From NCBI GenBank assembly GCA_947034885.2, contig OX344758.2, forward strand, positions 15,961,067 through 16,025,066: a DNA stretch of 64,000 nt, read 5' to 3'. Under the pieces are notes generated by a model. That model made no database searches. It was not told where the DNA came from and was given only the letters and a program-made list of their open reading frames with translations. Below, piece by piece: positions 1-13,185 of the stretch. The DNA is from Thuidium tamariscinum. Its lineage: Eukaryota; Streptophyta; Bryopsida; Hypnales; Thuidiaceae. Position 1 is the stretch's first letter; each line of letters opens with the position of its first letter. The translations under genes were made by a program, and so were the position numbers.

Positions 1-3000
1 ACTCGGCTGAACCAGCAGAACTCACAGCTCAGCTATACCGGGTGTTGCACTACGACTGCCATTCCAAATTTCTCTCGCCGTTGCTCTTGTGTCAGGAGGA
101 GCAAGCTCAGGCACTCGTAACTTACCTTGCAATGGTATACTGATCACACAATTAACGGCTTCGATTCGGATGGAAACGGTCAGGGGCGTAGAATGGGCAC
201 ACAAGCTGCCTCCGACGCTACCGACAGTCCGAGACGTTCGAGAGACGCTCTGCCGCAGACAAGCTGGAGTTGGCCATTTGCGCCAAAACTTCTTCAATAA
301 ACCCTCTCACGCACAAGCCGAAGAGAAGCTTCGACACGCAAACGAAGCTTACGTGAGAGACTTTGTCTTTGCGAGACGTAATGTACACACACCATCGAGC
401 ATTTCACGGAGGCTGGGCCCCAGCACTGTTACGCATCCGGGCTGCCCAGCTTGACCTGCGACAGGAAGTTTGAACATTTCCTTCCTGCCCTCACCTGTCC
501 TCGCTTGCTTTGCTCTCTTTTATGTCTATTGCGATCCTTTTTCCTCCTTGCCTGAGATTGACGAGAGAGTCGTAGAGATTGCGGTGACAACTTCGACGCA
601 ATTAAGAACAAAAGAAGAGTGAGCCTGGCAATGCAGACTATGGAAGCGCTCGGGTGTTTCCAGATGCAGGTCGCTATGATTTGCAAAGTGAATTCAACTT
701 GAAAGCATGTTGCAGGCTTCCACCTGGACTTCCTTGCTCACACTTCATCTCAATGTGAAGAAATTTAAAACAGCATGAACTGAGCAATGCCTTCAATTCT
801 TGCAAGAGGGGCTTGATAAACGAAGAAACATATGGCACTCTAAATTCGAAACATGATCAATCAAGAACCTTGTAGTTGTGGTTGCAACCCCAAGCATAAG
901 TTGGAAGAACATCGAACTTAGCATTCAAGCCCGTGAACTGAATCAACCAACATGAGAATCCAACAACAATCAGCTGTGCAAGAAACAATCACAGAGACAA
1001 ATACCCTTAGGACCAAGATGTGCAATTTATTACCCAGACGTGGTCATGTGGGGTTTGAGAATTTCCCCATTAGCAAGTTTTCACTGAGACAAAAGCTAGG
1101 AACTAACGATGTTCTTGAATTCGTAGCTTCCGCCTACCAATTGAATCTTGTGTAGGTTTTTTGCTCTCTTTTTGAAAAGATTTCTTAAATGTCCCGAGGG
1201 CATTTTGTCGATGCAGCACAACAAGTCGCACAACTCCTGCTGGGCTGTCTCAACCTGCTGAAATTCAGGCTAATCTACTTCATCAACTCCAATTGCAGGT
1301 ACTTCGATGCCAAATGAAATGAGGTCGACTGGCGTCAAATACGAGATGGACCGACTTTTAGGAGCGGAGCAACAAAGCTGGAGCCCAGGGCTGCCCGGAT
1401 GTGCAACAGTGCTGGGGCTCAGCCCACGTGAAAATCGTACCTATCGCAAAAACATTGGGAGCAGTGAGCGAGTGGTCCTCATCAAGGCCAGCTCTGCAAC
1501 TACAGGAACTGACCATTTGTCTGCCACAAATGTTCCTCGATGCTTTGATAGTACTGCAGGTTGGACCTGCTAATTGTTTTTTTAATTTTTGGTGGTAAGG
1601 TAGAGTGCTGGAGAGAACATTGTTAACCATGTCTGTACAGGCGGGGCCCCCCAGCAGTGCAACTTGCAATGTACTGGACACATTTCTCTATGTAGCCAAT
1701 TACATTGCTTGATCTAGCACTTTGCACCACGTGTTGGGCTGGCTTACCATCACATCACCCAGTCAGCTCCATTGAAATGTAACTGAAGTGGAAGGATTAT
1801 CCCTCCTCTGACTGGAAAGGAATTCCCCCGGTTAACAATGTTATGGAATGTATGCAAGGAAGGGAGTAAATGATAGTCATGAGATGGCCCATGAAGCGTC
1901 CATTTTAACCCTAGATGCCTGCTAATTGTCTTTTTTGAGCTTCTAGAAATTTGCTATAAATTGAACAAAAAACAACATTTTGATATGCTTTATTTTGATA
2001 AGCCAACACATGATCGTGCAAACTCAAACTAGACATGTTAGAGATGACTTAGGAAAAGAGCACATAACAATATCACTCATGGATTGAAAAATTATAATGT
2101 TTGATCATGAGGGTGTTAAAATTGCAAAAAATGAGTTGAAGTCTTTAGATCCTCTTCTCAAATGTCAAATCTTATAAGTTGGTCACCAAAAAATCATGAG
2201 GTTAACCCTTGAAGGACGGATTGGTAGCCGTGAAAATCATATATTCTAAGTCCGTGTGATATCATCTAACTTGAAAAAGCCTTATATATTCAATGGAAGT
2301 CAAAGAACTATTGAAGATCTTTTCTTTCCACTCCTAATGCCAAGGATGAAAAGTTGCACTTCTATCCTACTTAGGGAAAGATTCTTTGCCATTCAAAGGA
2401 TGCAGAACGTCCTCGACGACATTTAAAAGTTAAATGACCACACAGGCATAACCCCAATCAATTTATGGCTTCTCATTATGGACTAAACAATGCCTTCAAT
2501 CCTTGCAAGAGGGGCTTGATAAGTGAAGAATCATACCTGAACAATGCTCTGAATTGGAAACATGCTCAATCAAGAACCCTACAGCTGAAGTTGCAACCTG
2601 AATTGTAAGTCGGAGAAACAACAAACCTTAGCTTAGCATTCAAGTCCGTGAATTGAACCAACCAACAATAGAATCCAACAAGAATCAGTTGTGTCAGAAA
2701 CAATCACAGCCCCATGGAACCAAGCCGTGCACTTTGTTACCCAGATGTGGTCACGTAGGGTTTGAGAATTTCCTCGCAATCAAGTTTTCAGGCCTCTCTC
2801 TCCATGTGCTGAGATTCCGGCCAGTCTTCCTCACCGTCTGCAGTTGCAAGTAGTTTGGTGCTTTTCTTCAAATGAAAGGAGGTCGACTGGTGTCGAGCTA
2901 AAGCCTGGGCAGCCCGGATGCGCAATGAGCTTGATGCTGTGCCCAGCCCGTGTGAGAGAATACGCAGAAAGTTTGGGAGCAGAGCAAGTGGTCCTCATCA

Positions 3001-3090
3001 ATGTCAGCTCTGCAACTAACTTACAGAAACTTACCATTTGTTTGCAACTGTGTGCGGCAAGCGTCTTGGAAACTAATTGGAGAGGTTAGA
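1..3090. repeat. GC-richer repeat block resembling the far 5' flank of the TNL genes
   Basis: This block is clearly less AT-rich than its surroundings. Bases 1-700 match 31,265-31,830. Bases 720-1,160 match 18,840-19,300 and 46,690-47,150, and are repeated locally at 2,480-2,860. Bases 1,310-1,560 match 2,870-3,060 and 32,030-32,230. Short open stretches exist on both strands (for example minus 22-297) but they drift between copies without obvious coding constraint, so no gene is called. Relative to the TNL genes, which read leftwards, such a block lies beyond the 5' end of the gene. It may therefore be the flank of a further TNL copy left of the window. Confidence 0.55.
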
Positions 3091-3618
3091 CTGCTTCAAA
3101 TAATTTTCAGGACAAGTTCCTTGAGAGAGAAATGGAATTAGCATATAACCCAAGTAGTTTCAAATTTTTTGGAGCTTCAAGGAAAGAGTTATGAATTTTT
3201 GAAGTTGAAACATTCCGGTCACTAGAAAGGTCCACCTCTTGAAATGTGCAGTATTTGTACATTGTTGGTGCAATGAGAAAGCAAAATATGGAGAGTTACT
3301 TAGGGTACATTTTAAAAAGCAGACACTTTTAGAGCTTGAGTGCTAGGTGGACTTTTTACCCCAATGGATAGAATCATCTTTTGGTGTACATTCATCCATA
3401 ATCTTATTTATTGTCTCTAGCTTTCATTCAAATATTCACAATTCTAATATTTTTTGAGAAGGATTCTTGCAAATTCATATACTTTTTCAAACACTCTTTC
3501 TAGCATTAATGAAAGGAAATGGTACTATAGTCAAGTAGGATTATGGAGAACTTTTGCAATAAAATGAATGGTTGAGTTGAAATTAAAAATAATGGCTAAG
3601 TTGAACCAAGGGTTGCTT
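3091..3618. other. AT-rich intergenic sequence shared with unit B
   Basis: Non-coding stretch collinear with 33,110-33,340 and 34,276-34,550. In unit B the match is interrupted by the TTAA-flanked element at 33,344-34,275. No gene or RNA recognised. Confidence 0.5.
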
Positions 3619-4383
3619 TTAAGGGTGATTGCAAGAAACACTTGTCCTATTTTGTGTCACACTATATGTGCTGATTTGTTTTTTGGCCATAACTTTTGTA
3701 TTTTGGCTCCACTTGACTCAAGATTTGGAGTAAAGGTTCTTATAGCTATCATAAATCTTTTCTTAATTTTTCCTAATTTTCAAAAATAATTTACTATCCA
3801 AAATTAGACCCCCATTGGATGTCACACTTTGTAGTTTAGGGGGGGGTAGTACTATGGAGTACCTTTTTTTCAATGATTTTAAGGTGAAATTTGGATAAGA
3901 TGGTCTTTTAAGAGAATTCTAGCTTTATAGGGAAGGATTTTCAAAAATAGTTAATTTTATGTAGTGTGGAGGTTTACAAAGTGAGCTTCTTATTGTTGGT
4001 ATTTTGAAATATGTAAAATATTATTTGGGTGATTTTTTTGGTGAATTACCATCTCCATAAAGTTTTTGCAAGTGGCCACTTTTTATTTTTTGAAAATACT
4101 TATTTTTACTATTTTTCCCTAATTTCAACATGAATACGTGTATTTTCTTGAGGTTTGGCACTCTTCAAATTCTCCTATTTAGAAAAAATTTCTATCCATT
4201 TCCTTTAGTGAAAACCTTCTTTTTTGTAAATACTTTAAAATTAGAAAATTCATTTTAAATTTCTTTTTAAATTATGAATAATGTATACACCTCTAAGACG
4301 AAGGTTTCCTAATTTTAAAGTACTTCTGAAAAAATCAGCCAAACACAACAAAATCGGCAGGTGTTTCTTGCAATCACCCTTAA
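3619..4383. mobile_element. Non-autonomous DNA transposon, TTAA-flanked, GGGTGATTGC ends
   Basis: The element is bounded by TTAA on both sides (3,619-3,622 and 4,380-4,383). Its terminal inverted repeats are about 22 bp: GGGTGATTGCAAGAAACAC at the left, and the reverse complement of the same sequence at the right with one or two differences. Unit B at ~34,560 reads directly across the site without the insert. No transposase can be read inside. Another copy lies in a TNL2 intron at 59,004-59,723, and a left end only is seen at ~8,270. Confidence 0.75.
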
Positions 4384-5690
4384 GCAATTAAATGCTGAAT
4401 TTCCTCCAACAAAATGGACAAATTTAGGCGTATAGGGAAAAAAGAGGGTAAATGTGAACATTAAAGACTACTAGAATATAATTATAACAATGCACATCAC
4501 TGACAAAATGCTTCCAAACCTCATTTCATTTGTCATGCAAAACCAATATATACAAACAAAAAAGCATACAAAAATTACATACTCAAAATTGTGTGCTAAA
4601 AATTGGCCTCCTTCAATTAAAGCCTCCCAAATGAAGGAGCTAGAAAACATATAACCTTCTTAAAAAAAAGGTCACATAACCATTGGTAAAAAAAAACAAA
4701 AAAAACATGGAGTTATTTTGTTTTCAATTTTGGATGAGGTATTATTAATCTCAAGTGCTTGTACATGTTAGATGAAATGTAGTCTATTACAAATGGTGGA
4801 AGCTGTAGGAAGTGAGAAACAAGAGCATAATTTAAGCAATTTATGCATGTGTCCAACACTTCCAAATGTCTTTAATTGTTTCAATGTTGACGCAGATGCT
4901 TTGTATCTAATGGATGACATAAAATCTTTGTATGTAGGACAAAAGTACAACTATTCATCCTTGGAATTTTGTGTAAAAAGGAGAGATTTTCTATAATAGT
5001 TTGACTTCCAATGAGTGTTTTTAAGGTTTTTTTAGCCAATATATCAAATGGATGATTTCCATAGTCACATATTCTTCTTGTAAGGATTAAAAGTGAGGTC
5101 GCTTGCACCTAATTGGTATGGACTATTCTTTTTGCAATGAAATTTTGTTTCATTTGTGCCAAAAAAAAGCCTTCAAAAATATTATTAAATGTAATAACTA
5201 GCCCTTTTTTGGCACCATGGTGCCTAATTGCACCAATTCAAAATAAACATCTATTTTTTGTTAGATAAAGTAATTTTTTTCATCTATATGCAAAGTAAAG
5301 AAGAAATCAACAAATTTTGATGAAAAGTGCATGAATATGACCAAAAAATCTTTTTTTGGTCAGAAAGTTAGATGGATGTAGAAATACAATGCTTTGCCAA
5401 ATTTTAAGTAATTGCCCATCTTGGCACTTTGTCAAAAAAAACAAAAAAAAACTGATAATAATATTAAGTTCTTTTGACAATGAGTGAAATATTTATTTGT
5501 CAATCTTAATTCTTCTAGTTGATGAACATCTAGCCTATTTGTATAATTGCACTAATTTGAAAGACTTCTATAAGATTTTGATGATAGAAGATTCTCATCT
5601 ATGTTATTTCTATATTGTATCCCTTGCTTTTTATTTAGCACAAGATTTAGACACACCAATGCCTTTTTAATTGTTGATGTACCTTACAAG
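4384..5690. other. AT-rich intergenic sequence
   Basis: Collinear with ~34,560-35,085 and 35,940-37,330 of unit B. It includes TTAA at 4,872-4,875, which is the unoccupied counterpart of the element at 35,085-35,939. Short open frames here are not conserved as proteins between the two units. Nothing else recognised. Confidence 0.45.
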
Positions 5691-5699
5691 GCCATAGAC

Positions 5700-6173
5700 T
5701 TGGAACATTTACAAAGTTCTTATTTTGCTACACTCAAAAACTCGGAATTTCAACATAATATTAAATAACTCCCCAATATAGCTCTTCATTATTGGTGGCA
5801 ATTAGATATTGAATATAAAAAGTTTTCTGAGTCTAATTAGGCACATCCCAAGTACAATTGTGCATACTTTGGGTCCTCATTACTTCGCCTTTCTGATTAT
5901 GATATTCACCTTGTTGCATGTTTTGAAGTTGCATGACGGATTAGGAATTGATCTGTGCATCTACTTCAAAAATTGGATTATATAACATATGGAGTCACTT
6001 TCAATGAATTGTATTTGGCTAAGCACTTGCCTCATCCTACCATTTTTTGACTCTTGGCATGTCTACTATGGGGCATTGATTCTCGCACGGCCTGCCTATT
6101 TATCCAATTTGCATCTCCTAAAATGTGGTTGTTGGGATGCTTTAAGTCTTGGTGGTGATGTGATCTTTGGTTG
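5700..6173 (+). pseudogene. Degenerate coding-like remnant of unknown family
   Basis: A plus-strand frame gives several protein-like segments broken by stops, the longest open at 5,989-6,174 (61 codons). Aromatic and hydrophobic residues are common. The matching region of unit B (~37,320-37,830) keeps the nucleotide similarity but has more stops, as expected for an old relic duplicated with the unit. I do not recognise the family. It could be a decayed transposon gene, and a chance open frame cannot be excluded. Confidence 0.25.
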
Positions 6174-6424
6174 ATTTTATGAATTGATTACATGATTGAA
6201 TAGGCTTGGAATCTTTGGATAGACTCTAGGCTAGGTTTGAACTTCTATGGTGACATAGTGGTTCAAATTTATGGAATTTGTGATTGAAATGTTGGTTATG
6301 TGAGTTTCAAGAGTCAAGTGGAAGCTCAACAGGAAGTATTTGCTTCACCTTCACAATTGCTAACTAACTATTCATCATCCATATAGATGACATTAGGTAC
6401 AAGAGGTTTGGAATGGAGGGCCAT

Positions 6425-6696
6425 TATGTTAGATGAAATCTGAGGGCATTCTAGGGCTGTTTCGGGTCTGTTTCCGAAACGGCTTCCAATGCCGCTATCC
6501 GCTGTCAGGCCGATTTTATCAAAAAGAAATTGGGTCCTGAAATATGAAAGTAAGTCCAAAAAAAATTTGAAATTTTATTTTTTATTATGTGGCAGTGTCC
6601 CGACCATGTAGGATTTGAGTTCACAGAGCAGAAACTGCATTCCCGCAACCCGGGAACCCGCAGTCTCCTAATGCCCTCAAATTTCATCTAATGTAT
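6425..6696. mobile_element. MITE, CATTAG-type TIRs, TAT target duplication
   Basis: A 266-bp element at 6,428-6,693 with imperfect ends (left GTTAGATGAAATCTGAGGGC; right end complement CATTAGATGAAATTTGAGGG). It is flanked by TAT on both sides (6,425-6,427 and 6,694-6,696). Unit B at ~38,040 has a single TAT and no insert. The interior is GC-rich with short palindromes and shares motifs with 12,279-12,549, 20,529-20,891 and 54,687-54,979. A 3-bp target duplication fits the CACTA or PIF/Harbinger superfamilies. No coding capacity. Confidence 0.75.
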
Positions 6697-9600
6697 AAGT
6701 CTTTTGAGTAAGATATTTTTCTTCAAGAAGTTACATTGAATGTTATTGTTAACCTAAAAATATGGGTTGTTACATTGATGTCATATAAAGTCCATCACTT
6801 AAAACATAGATTTTTATATTGCTATGTGTATACTTAATTTGACTAATTCAAATTATTGGCTATAGTTTAATTTTGAAAGGTGAAGGTGAATGAGATTAAA
6901 TTAAATAAATTCAAGACAAGGATGGTGAGGGACATCCTAACTTGTTCCCTTCTCAAGTCAAAGAGATGATTATGGAAAATTTAAAAAGAAATATGAGGCT
7001 ATAAAAGAGATTGAGATTTGAACTCGATAATGCGCTAAGGAGAATCCAATGGTATGAATCTTGGACACTACAAGACTTAGAAAGTTGCTAGGGATTTCAA
7101 TGGGATTTGGAAATTTTTTAAATGAGTCAAAAGTATTCTAGAAGGTTGTTCACATGAGGTCAAATTAAAAGACTATCAACCTTTTGCTAGATCTATCTAG
7201 TATCTATTTGATGATAAAGGATAAGTGCAAGAACCCCTATGCATTTTTTGTAGCATTTTGGCATAGTACTCTTTTTTAGAGGGAATAATTCAAAATTAGA
7301 AAAATTATTATCTTTAATGTGGAAAATATATTATATATACACACCTTTGAAGAAAAAGGTACCCTAGGGAGGAAAAGCATAGAAAATTCTCAAAGTAGTT
7401 GAATTTGGAAAGTGCAGAATCTCATAAAAATTAGTACTTTCACATTTTCACTATCTATTAATTGTGTGCATAAGAGTGTTGCTTGCACTCATGTGGAGAT
7501 CATAAAATAAGACATTTTTAGATGCCCTTTGCTGGTCACATATTCTTGCAATGTGCAAATAGGCCATAAAATTTCAACACTAAATCATTAAATTTGGGGA
7601 CTTTTAATGTTGTGAAAACCCTTAAACCTCAAATTTTGGAAAATGATCAAAATTTTCTTTTAATTTTGAATATATTTTTTTAATTTCAAAAAAATTAAGG
7701 GATCTAATTAATATCAAGTTAGAGATCTCCAATAATTATTTCATATTCTTAGGACTTGGGATTCAAAAGTTATAGCAAGAAATAACAACATCACTTTAAT
7801 TGTGACATCAAATAGGACTCATGTGTCATGCAATTATGGCCCTAAACACTTCAAGTTTTATCAATGAAGAGTCATGGTTCTTGTACATAGTAGTTGGACA
7901 ATGAAAAACATCTTTCTAATATAGAATCTAAGTTGAAAAACTAAATTGGCTTGAATATAGGACATTTGATGAATGATTAATTATCTATAATTTAGACATA
8001 TTGTAACAAATATAAGATAGAGTAGGCAATCTTGGGAAGTATTTCATCTTAAATATGGATTACTATGAAAAAATGAATTATTAATTCTTTCTAACTTATA
8101 TAGGTAAGATAAACATGATGAGTTTACTCACCATAGAGGTTGAACTATTTATTCTTTTTATTATACTTAGGTGGAAAAAGACTATGATTAGAAGACATTA
8201 CATGTCAAATTCATAACAATAGGATGGATCAACAATATATTGTATTCTATGCATGATGTTTGTGTTTTTGGATGATTGCAAGAAACACTTGTCGTCTTAT
8301 TTGTCCCTTTGGCCACAATTGGATGGTTTTTTGCTCATAACTTTTGTATCATACGTTAGTTTTGTATGAAATTTGAAAAGAATGGGATATATGGTTGATT
8401 GGTTGTCAGTGCCGTTGAATAAATTTTTTCTAAGTTTTTAAAACTTGTTTTTAATATTTAGACTACTTCTAATTGAATGTCTACCTTTGCCATTTTTTAG
8501 GAGATTAGTACTAATTTTAACCCCAAAATGCAAATTTAAAGCTCATGATTAGATGACAAGGATTTCCATTACTCTATTATATTTATACAAAACCATAAGA
8601 GATTTTATAAAAATAAAAAATATCCACTTTTCACATGAACTTAAGGGCACTACCTTTGCTCAAGTGCAAAGAACATTTTTTTTCTTTTGAAGGTGTAAAT
8701 AGTTGAGAAGGAACATCTTCAAGTTAGAAACAAAAAGTCTTTTAAAATTAAAATTATAATATATGTATATATTTTGAAATCAAACACCACAATACCTATT
8801 TTTTTGGAATTTTCATTAGATTTTTTGCACCCCTCTCAAACACTATTTTTGGGTTGTTTTCCAAAAAAAAGTTTCTACGCAATGAACCAGCCACTTCTAG
8901 TTTGAATTTTAGAATTTTAAATTAAAAATAAAAATAAAAATAAAAATAAATTCAAATTATACTAAAAATTGATGTTTTTAAAATTTCATTTATTTTACCA
9001 GAAGACATTTAATAATTAATGAATATTATTTGACATAATACTCTTTTTGCCACATTAGATTGCTTATGAAGAAGCAACGCTAGATATCCCACTGCCTTCA
9101 TTTGTCTCAAAACTTACAATCTTTTAGAGGCCCAATAAACATCTAAATATAAAAAATAAAGTTGAAAATTTCATTTCAAAATATATAAAATGAAATATAA
9201 GAAATCTTTTAAGGAAAATCAAAAGTACAATCAAATATTAGATGGAATGAAAAACAAAAATTTGTAGATGGACTTGAAAAGAATTAATGTAAATAGTGAT
9301 ATTGTTTACGCGAGTAAACTAAACCATAGAGATCCTTTATTTTCAAAAATTATAGAAAATGAATTCAAAATGAATTTAGTATATAATTCTTTTAGAACTA
9401 TACTTGAATATTTTTTTCATTACTAATCCAAATAGAATGAATTAGGTCTTTTATTAAAGACAAAATATATTTTATGGGAAGTGATCTAATAATAAATACA
9501 TTTACCTAAGATTTTCATATAGGAATTGAAAATACCTCACAAAGTTTTCAATTTTTGAATCATATACACCAATATTTTCATGTACAAACCAATTATTTGG

Positions 9601-10514
9601 AGCCTCCTTACATATTTGATTCAAAATGTTTAAATTTCTTACAATGTCACTATTAGACCATCTAAATTTACAAAAGGCCCAACAAAATTTGATACTTTCT
9701 TTAGACATTAAAATTTGAGCAAATTATTTATGCATGTATGTACGTATGTATGTGTCTATCTCCTCTCTACATATACTTTAAGGTTTAAAAAATGTCATTT
9801 AAATATAAAGGTGTAATTCTTCATTATTAGAACAAAGAATTCTTTAGATCATATATAAAAAAAATCACATTTACAATTTTTTTCTTTAAAAATAGACAAT
9901 AAAAGATGCCTAACATTAATTTCCAAACTTCAAAAAGTTTCAATGATTTTCTTAGTGCAAATGTATATGCATGATTATAGGGAATGCATTGTTAGGACCA
10001 AAGTCAATTGTACACTTAACACAAGTTATTGGCTTCAAATTTGATAACAACTATTTGATAGTCATAATGTCAAGTGATTGCTATAGACTAATTCATCTAT
10101 TATATGTTGGAGAGTGGGATTGTATAGATTGACCTCAAAAAAATTCTTTCCAAAATCTTCCATCTACAATCTCTGATAGACTTAATAAACAAAACACAAA
10201 AAGGAAAAAAATGGCAATAAAGGCAAAAATGAAGCTTGACTTGAAATCAATTGCAATGCTTTGCTTTTGAAGTGAAATTCCAATCCATTTAATTAATTGA
10301 AAAATAAGCATATTTGTTTGCTATATGTAGCTATAATAGTCAATATTGCTTACTTCAATAGTACAATGTATTGAAAAGTGGTTGGATATCTCTGGTCAAT
10401 TAATTAGCCCCACCCTTCTCGAAAAATTTACAAGCCATTGATTTTTTTTAAATGCTTACCTTTGAAATCACTGTTGATTTCTCAAAAAATCACAAGTTGT
10501 TGATCTTGTGAGAT
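6697..10514. other. Long AT-rich intergenic stretch
   Basis: Very AT-rich with stops in all frames. The part at ~7,500-7,850 matches ~42,370-42,710, and ~9,170-9,690 matches 43,020-43,480 and 54,430-55,130. A lone left end of the GGGTGATTGC-type element (written GGATGATTGCAAGAAACAC) sits at ~8,270 with no clear right end. A pentanucleotide run of AAAAT/AAATA type occurs at ~8,922-8,950, and a TGTA/CGTATG-rich run at ~9,730-9,755. No gene seen. Confidence 0.45.
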
Positions 10515-11449
10515 TTAATCCCTAAAGTTCTTTGACTATATTTTCATCAAAAAAACTCCAAAACTGCCATTTCTAATACAACTATCAAATATTTGGAAAA
10601 TATTGTTTTCAGACACATATAATTGTAGGATCTTGTAGTATGATGGTTTGAAGAGATGATGAAAAATTTTCAAAACTTTCTACCATGTGGATTACAAGAT
10701 AATAGTGTTTGAAGTTACAAAAATCCTTTTTTTACCGCTGTAAAAATTTGGACAACTGCACTTTACAAGCTCACATTTGCATGAAAGAAAGTCCAAAATG
10801 GTAGTGCTTCTTTGGATTCATTCTTCAGGGCAAGTTGGATACATGTTTGAAAATTTTCAAATCATTTGGAATTGTACAACATGTATACAAGAAATAGAAA
10901 GTAGAAAGAAGTAGAGAATGATTCAAAATACTAAATTGTTAAGAACTTATTTGTGAAATTGAAACTTGCCAATCCCAATGGTTCAAATGTTGTATCAAAA
11001 AATCTACACCCAAGGTTTTTATTTTTTTTCAAAAATATTGAAAATTGAGTAAAATAAAGGACTTCAAAGTTTATTTTAGAGTAGAGAATCTATAACTACC
11101 TACAAACTAAAAACCCTTCGTAACTTTTGATTCATTAGTCCAAATGGAATGATTCAAAACTTTCCATGTATATAGAAATCTATAAAACCAATTTCAAATT
11201 TTTGTTTTCAGAAGAAGTGATTTTTTCTAATTTGCCCAACTCGTTCAAGTTGAGAAATAAATAACATATCATGCAATAATTTTTTAACCATGCAATCAAA
11301 AGTCATGAAAATTGTTGAGCTTTAAAGATATTCCTTGTCCACACATTCTATCAAATTTTCATTCCAAAATATGAAAATCTCTAGTCACATGTACTTGCCC
11401 GAAATAGTTATGTTGCCAAAAAAAGGCACATTGGTCCTTTAGGGGTTAA
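10515..11449. mobile_element. piggyBac-like non-autonomous element (TTAA, CCCTAAAG termini)
   Basis: TTAA lies at both edges (10,515-10,518 and 11,446-11,449). The left terminus reads TCCCTAAAGTTC and the right terminus is the complement of CCCCTAAAGGACCA. The inside is ~927 bp, AT-rich, with no transposase. Its body matches 12,074-12,278 plus 12,550-13,185, 19,997-21,283 and, inverted, 35,085-35,939. TTAA targets with CCC-initial ends are the hallmark of the piggyBac superfamily; this assignment is inference because no transposase is present. Confidence 0.75.
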
Positions 11450-12278
11450 TCTAAGCTATCCAAAACTCCAAACATAAATACAAATATGGATACAAAATGA
11501 ATATTAGATATCAATACAATATCATATATGAATACGTAGTGAATACTAGATATGGGTACATATACAATATTGGATATCAATACTAGATACGAGATGAATT
11601 GTTTAATATTGTTTACAAATTAAATTAGTTTTTGAAAATTACAAAAGGAGAGGGGGACTGTGAAGACATGCCATGTATCCCCCCCCATTGATGAAATTTA
11701 ATTTAGTTGATTTGGTTTTGTTTCAATACATTGTCTTACAATGTACAGAAAAGTGGGAGTAACTGCTAATTCATACAATATATTGAATAGAGTCATTGGA
11801 CTATCCAATCTAAGATTTACATATGTAATGAAAAATAGATTTCAATAGGGATACACATTAGAAACTCAAAATCATCTTATTCAGTGGTTCAAAGATTACA
11901 TAAGTTAGCATGCAAAATGTGAAGAAACTAGTAGAGTTGGACTAACTAATGAATGTATTTGGTGTACTAAAATAGCAAAAGTTTGGTAGATTTATAGTAA
12001 ATTTTGTGGTACTTGAAATTGATGATAAATCCCTTTGAACATTTGATTGAATTAATTTTTTTTTCAATTTCTTTTAACCCCTAAAGTTTTTTGACTATGT
12101 TTTCACCAAAACTACTCCAAAACTATCATGTCTTGGACAACTATTGAATTTTTTTTTCGTTAAACATTTTAAAAATTGTGTTATTATAGGATCATTTGTT
12201 GCACTAGTTTGAGAAGATGCAGAAAAAATTTCAGAAATTTTTGTAGTGTAGATTGCAAGATAAATTAGTGTTTGAAGG

Positions 12279-12549
12279 CATTAGGGAGGATTTGAAGGCT
12301 AAAGAAGACTACGAGTTCCCACAGTCTAGAAACACAAGAACTGCCCTAGGAACGTAGAATCGTAGGAATCCTTTGTCATTGAGCGACTGCCACATCATTA
12401 ATTAATTTTTTTTAATTTTTTTTTCATATTTCAGGACCCAATTTTCTTTCTTTAGTAAGTATTGGCTAACAACAAATAGCAATTCCCTGGACAGGTTTTG
12501 GGAATAGACCTTAAAACAACCTTGAAGAGGCCTCCAATCACCCCTAATG
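12279..12549. mobile_element. MITE, CATTAGGG-type TIRs, nested in a TTAA element
   Basis: The insert begins CATTAGGGAGGATTTGAAGG; its right end is the complement of CATTAGGGGTGATTGGAGG. It interrupts the host element at a point where the copy at ~10,710 reads straight from TGTTTGAAG into TTACAAAAATCC. The interior resembles the 6,428-6,693 MITE (CGACTGCCACATCA segment). The target duplication is not clear. Confidence 0.6.
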
Positions 12550-13185
12550 TTACAAAAATCCTTTTGTTACCATTACAAAAATCTGGGGAGCTGCACTTCA
12601 AAAGGTCACATTTGTATGAAAAAATGTTCAAAATGGTTGTTACTCTTTGGATTCATTCTTCAATTCAAGTTGGCTACATACTTGAAAATTTTCAAACCAT
12701 TTAGAACTGTACAACATGTACAAAATAAATAGTAAGTTGAAAGAAGTAGAAAATGATTCAAAGTACTAAATTGCTAACAATTTATTTATTGAATTGAAAA
12801 ATGCCAATTCCAATGGTTCAAATGTTGTATTAAACAATCTACACCCAATATTTTTTTGATTTTTTTCAAAAATATTGAAAATTGAGTAAAATAAAGGACT
12901 TCAAAGTTTATTTTAGAGTAGAGAATCTATAACTACCTGCAAACTAAAATTCTTCATATTTTTTGACTCATTAATCCAAATGGAAAGATTCAAGGCTTTC
13001 CATGTATATATGAATCTATAAAATTTATTTCAAATTTATGTTTCTAAAAAAAGTGATTTTTTCTGATCTACCCAAACTGCTTGTGTTGAAAAACAAACAA
13101 CATATTATGTGATAACTTTTCAACTATGTAATAAAAGTCACAAAAATTGTTGGGCTTTAAAGATATTCCTTGTCTACACCTTCTA

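Noticed and set aside
89..454. 121-codon open frame on the plus strand in the GC-richer block
   Set aside because: The counterpart in unit B (31,345-31,785) keeps DNA similarity but the peptide shifts frame and drifts; it overlaps an equally open minus frame and has no known domain.
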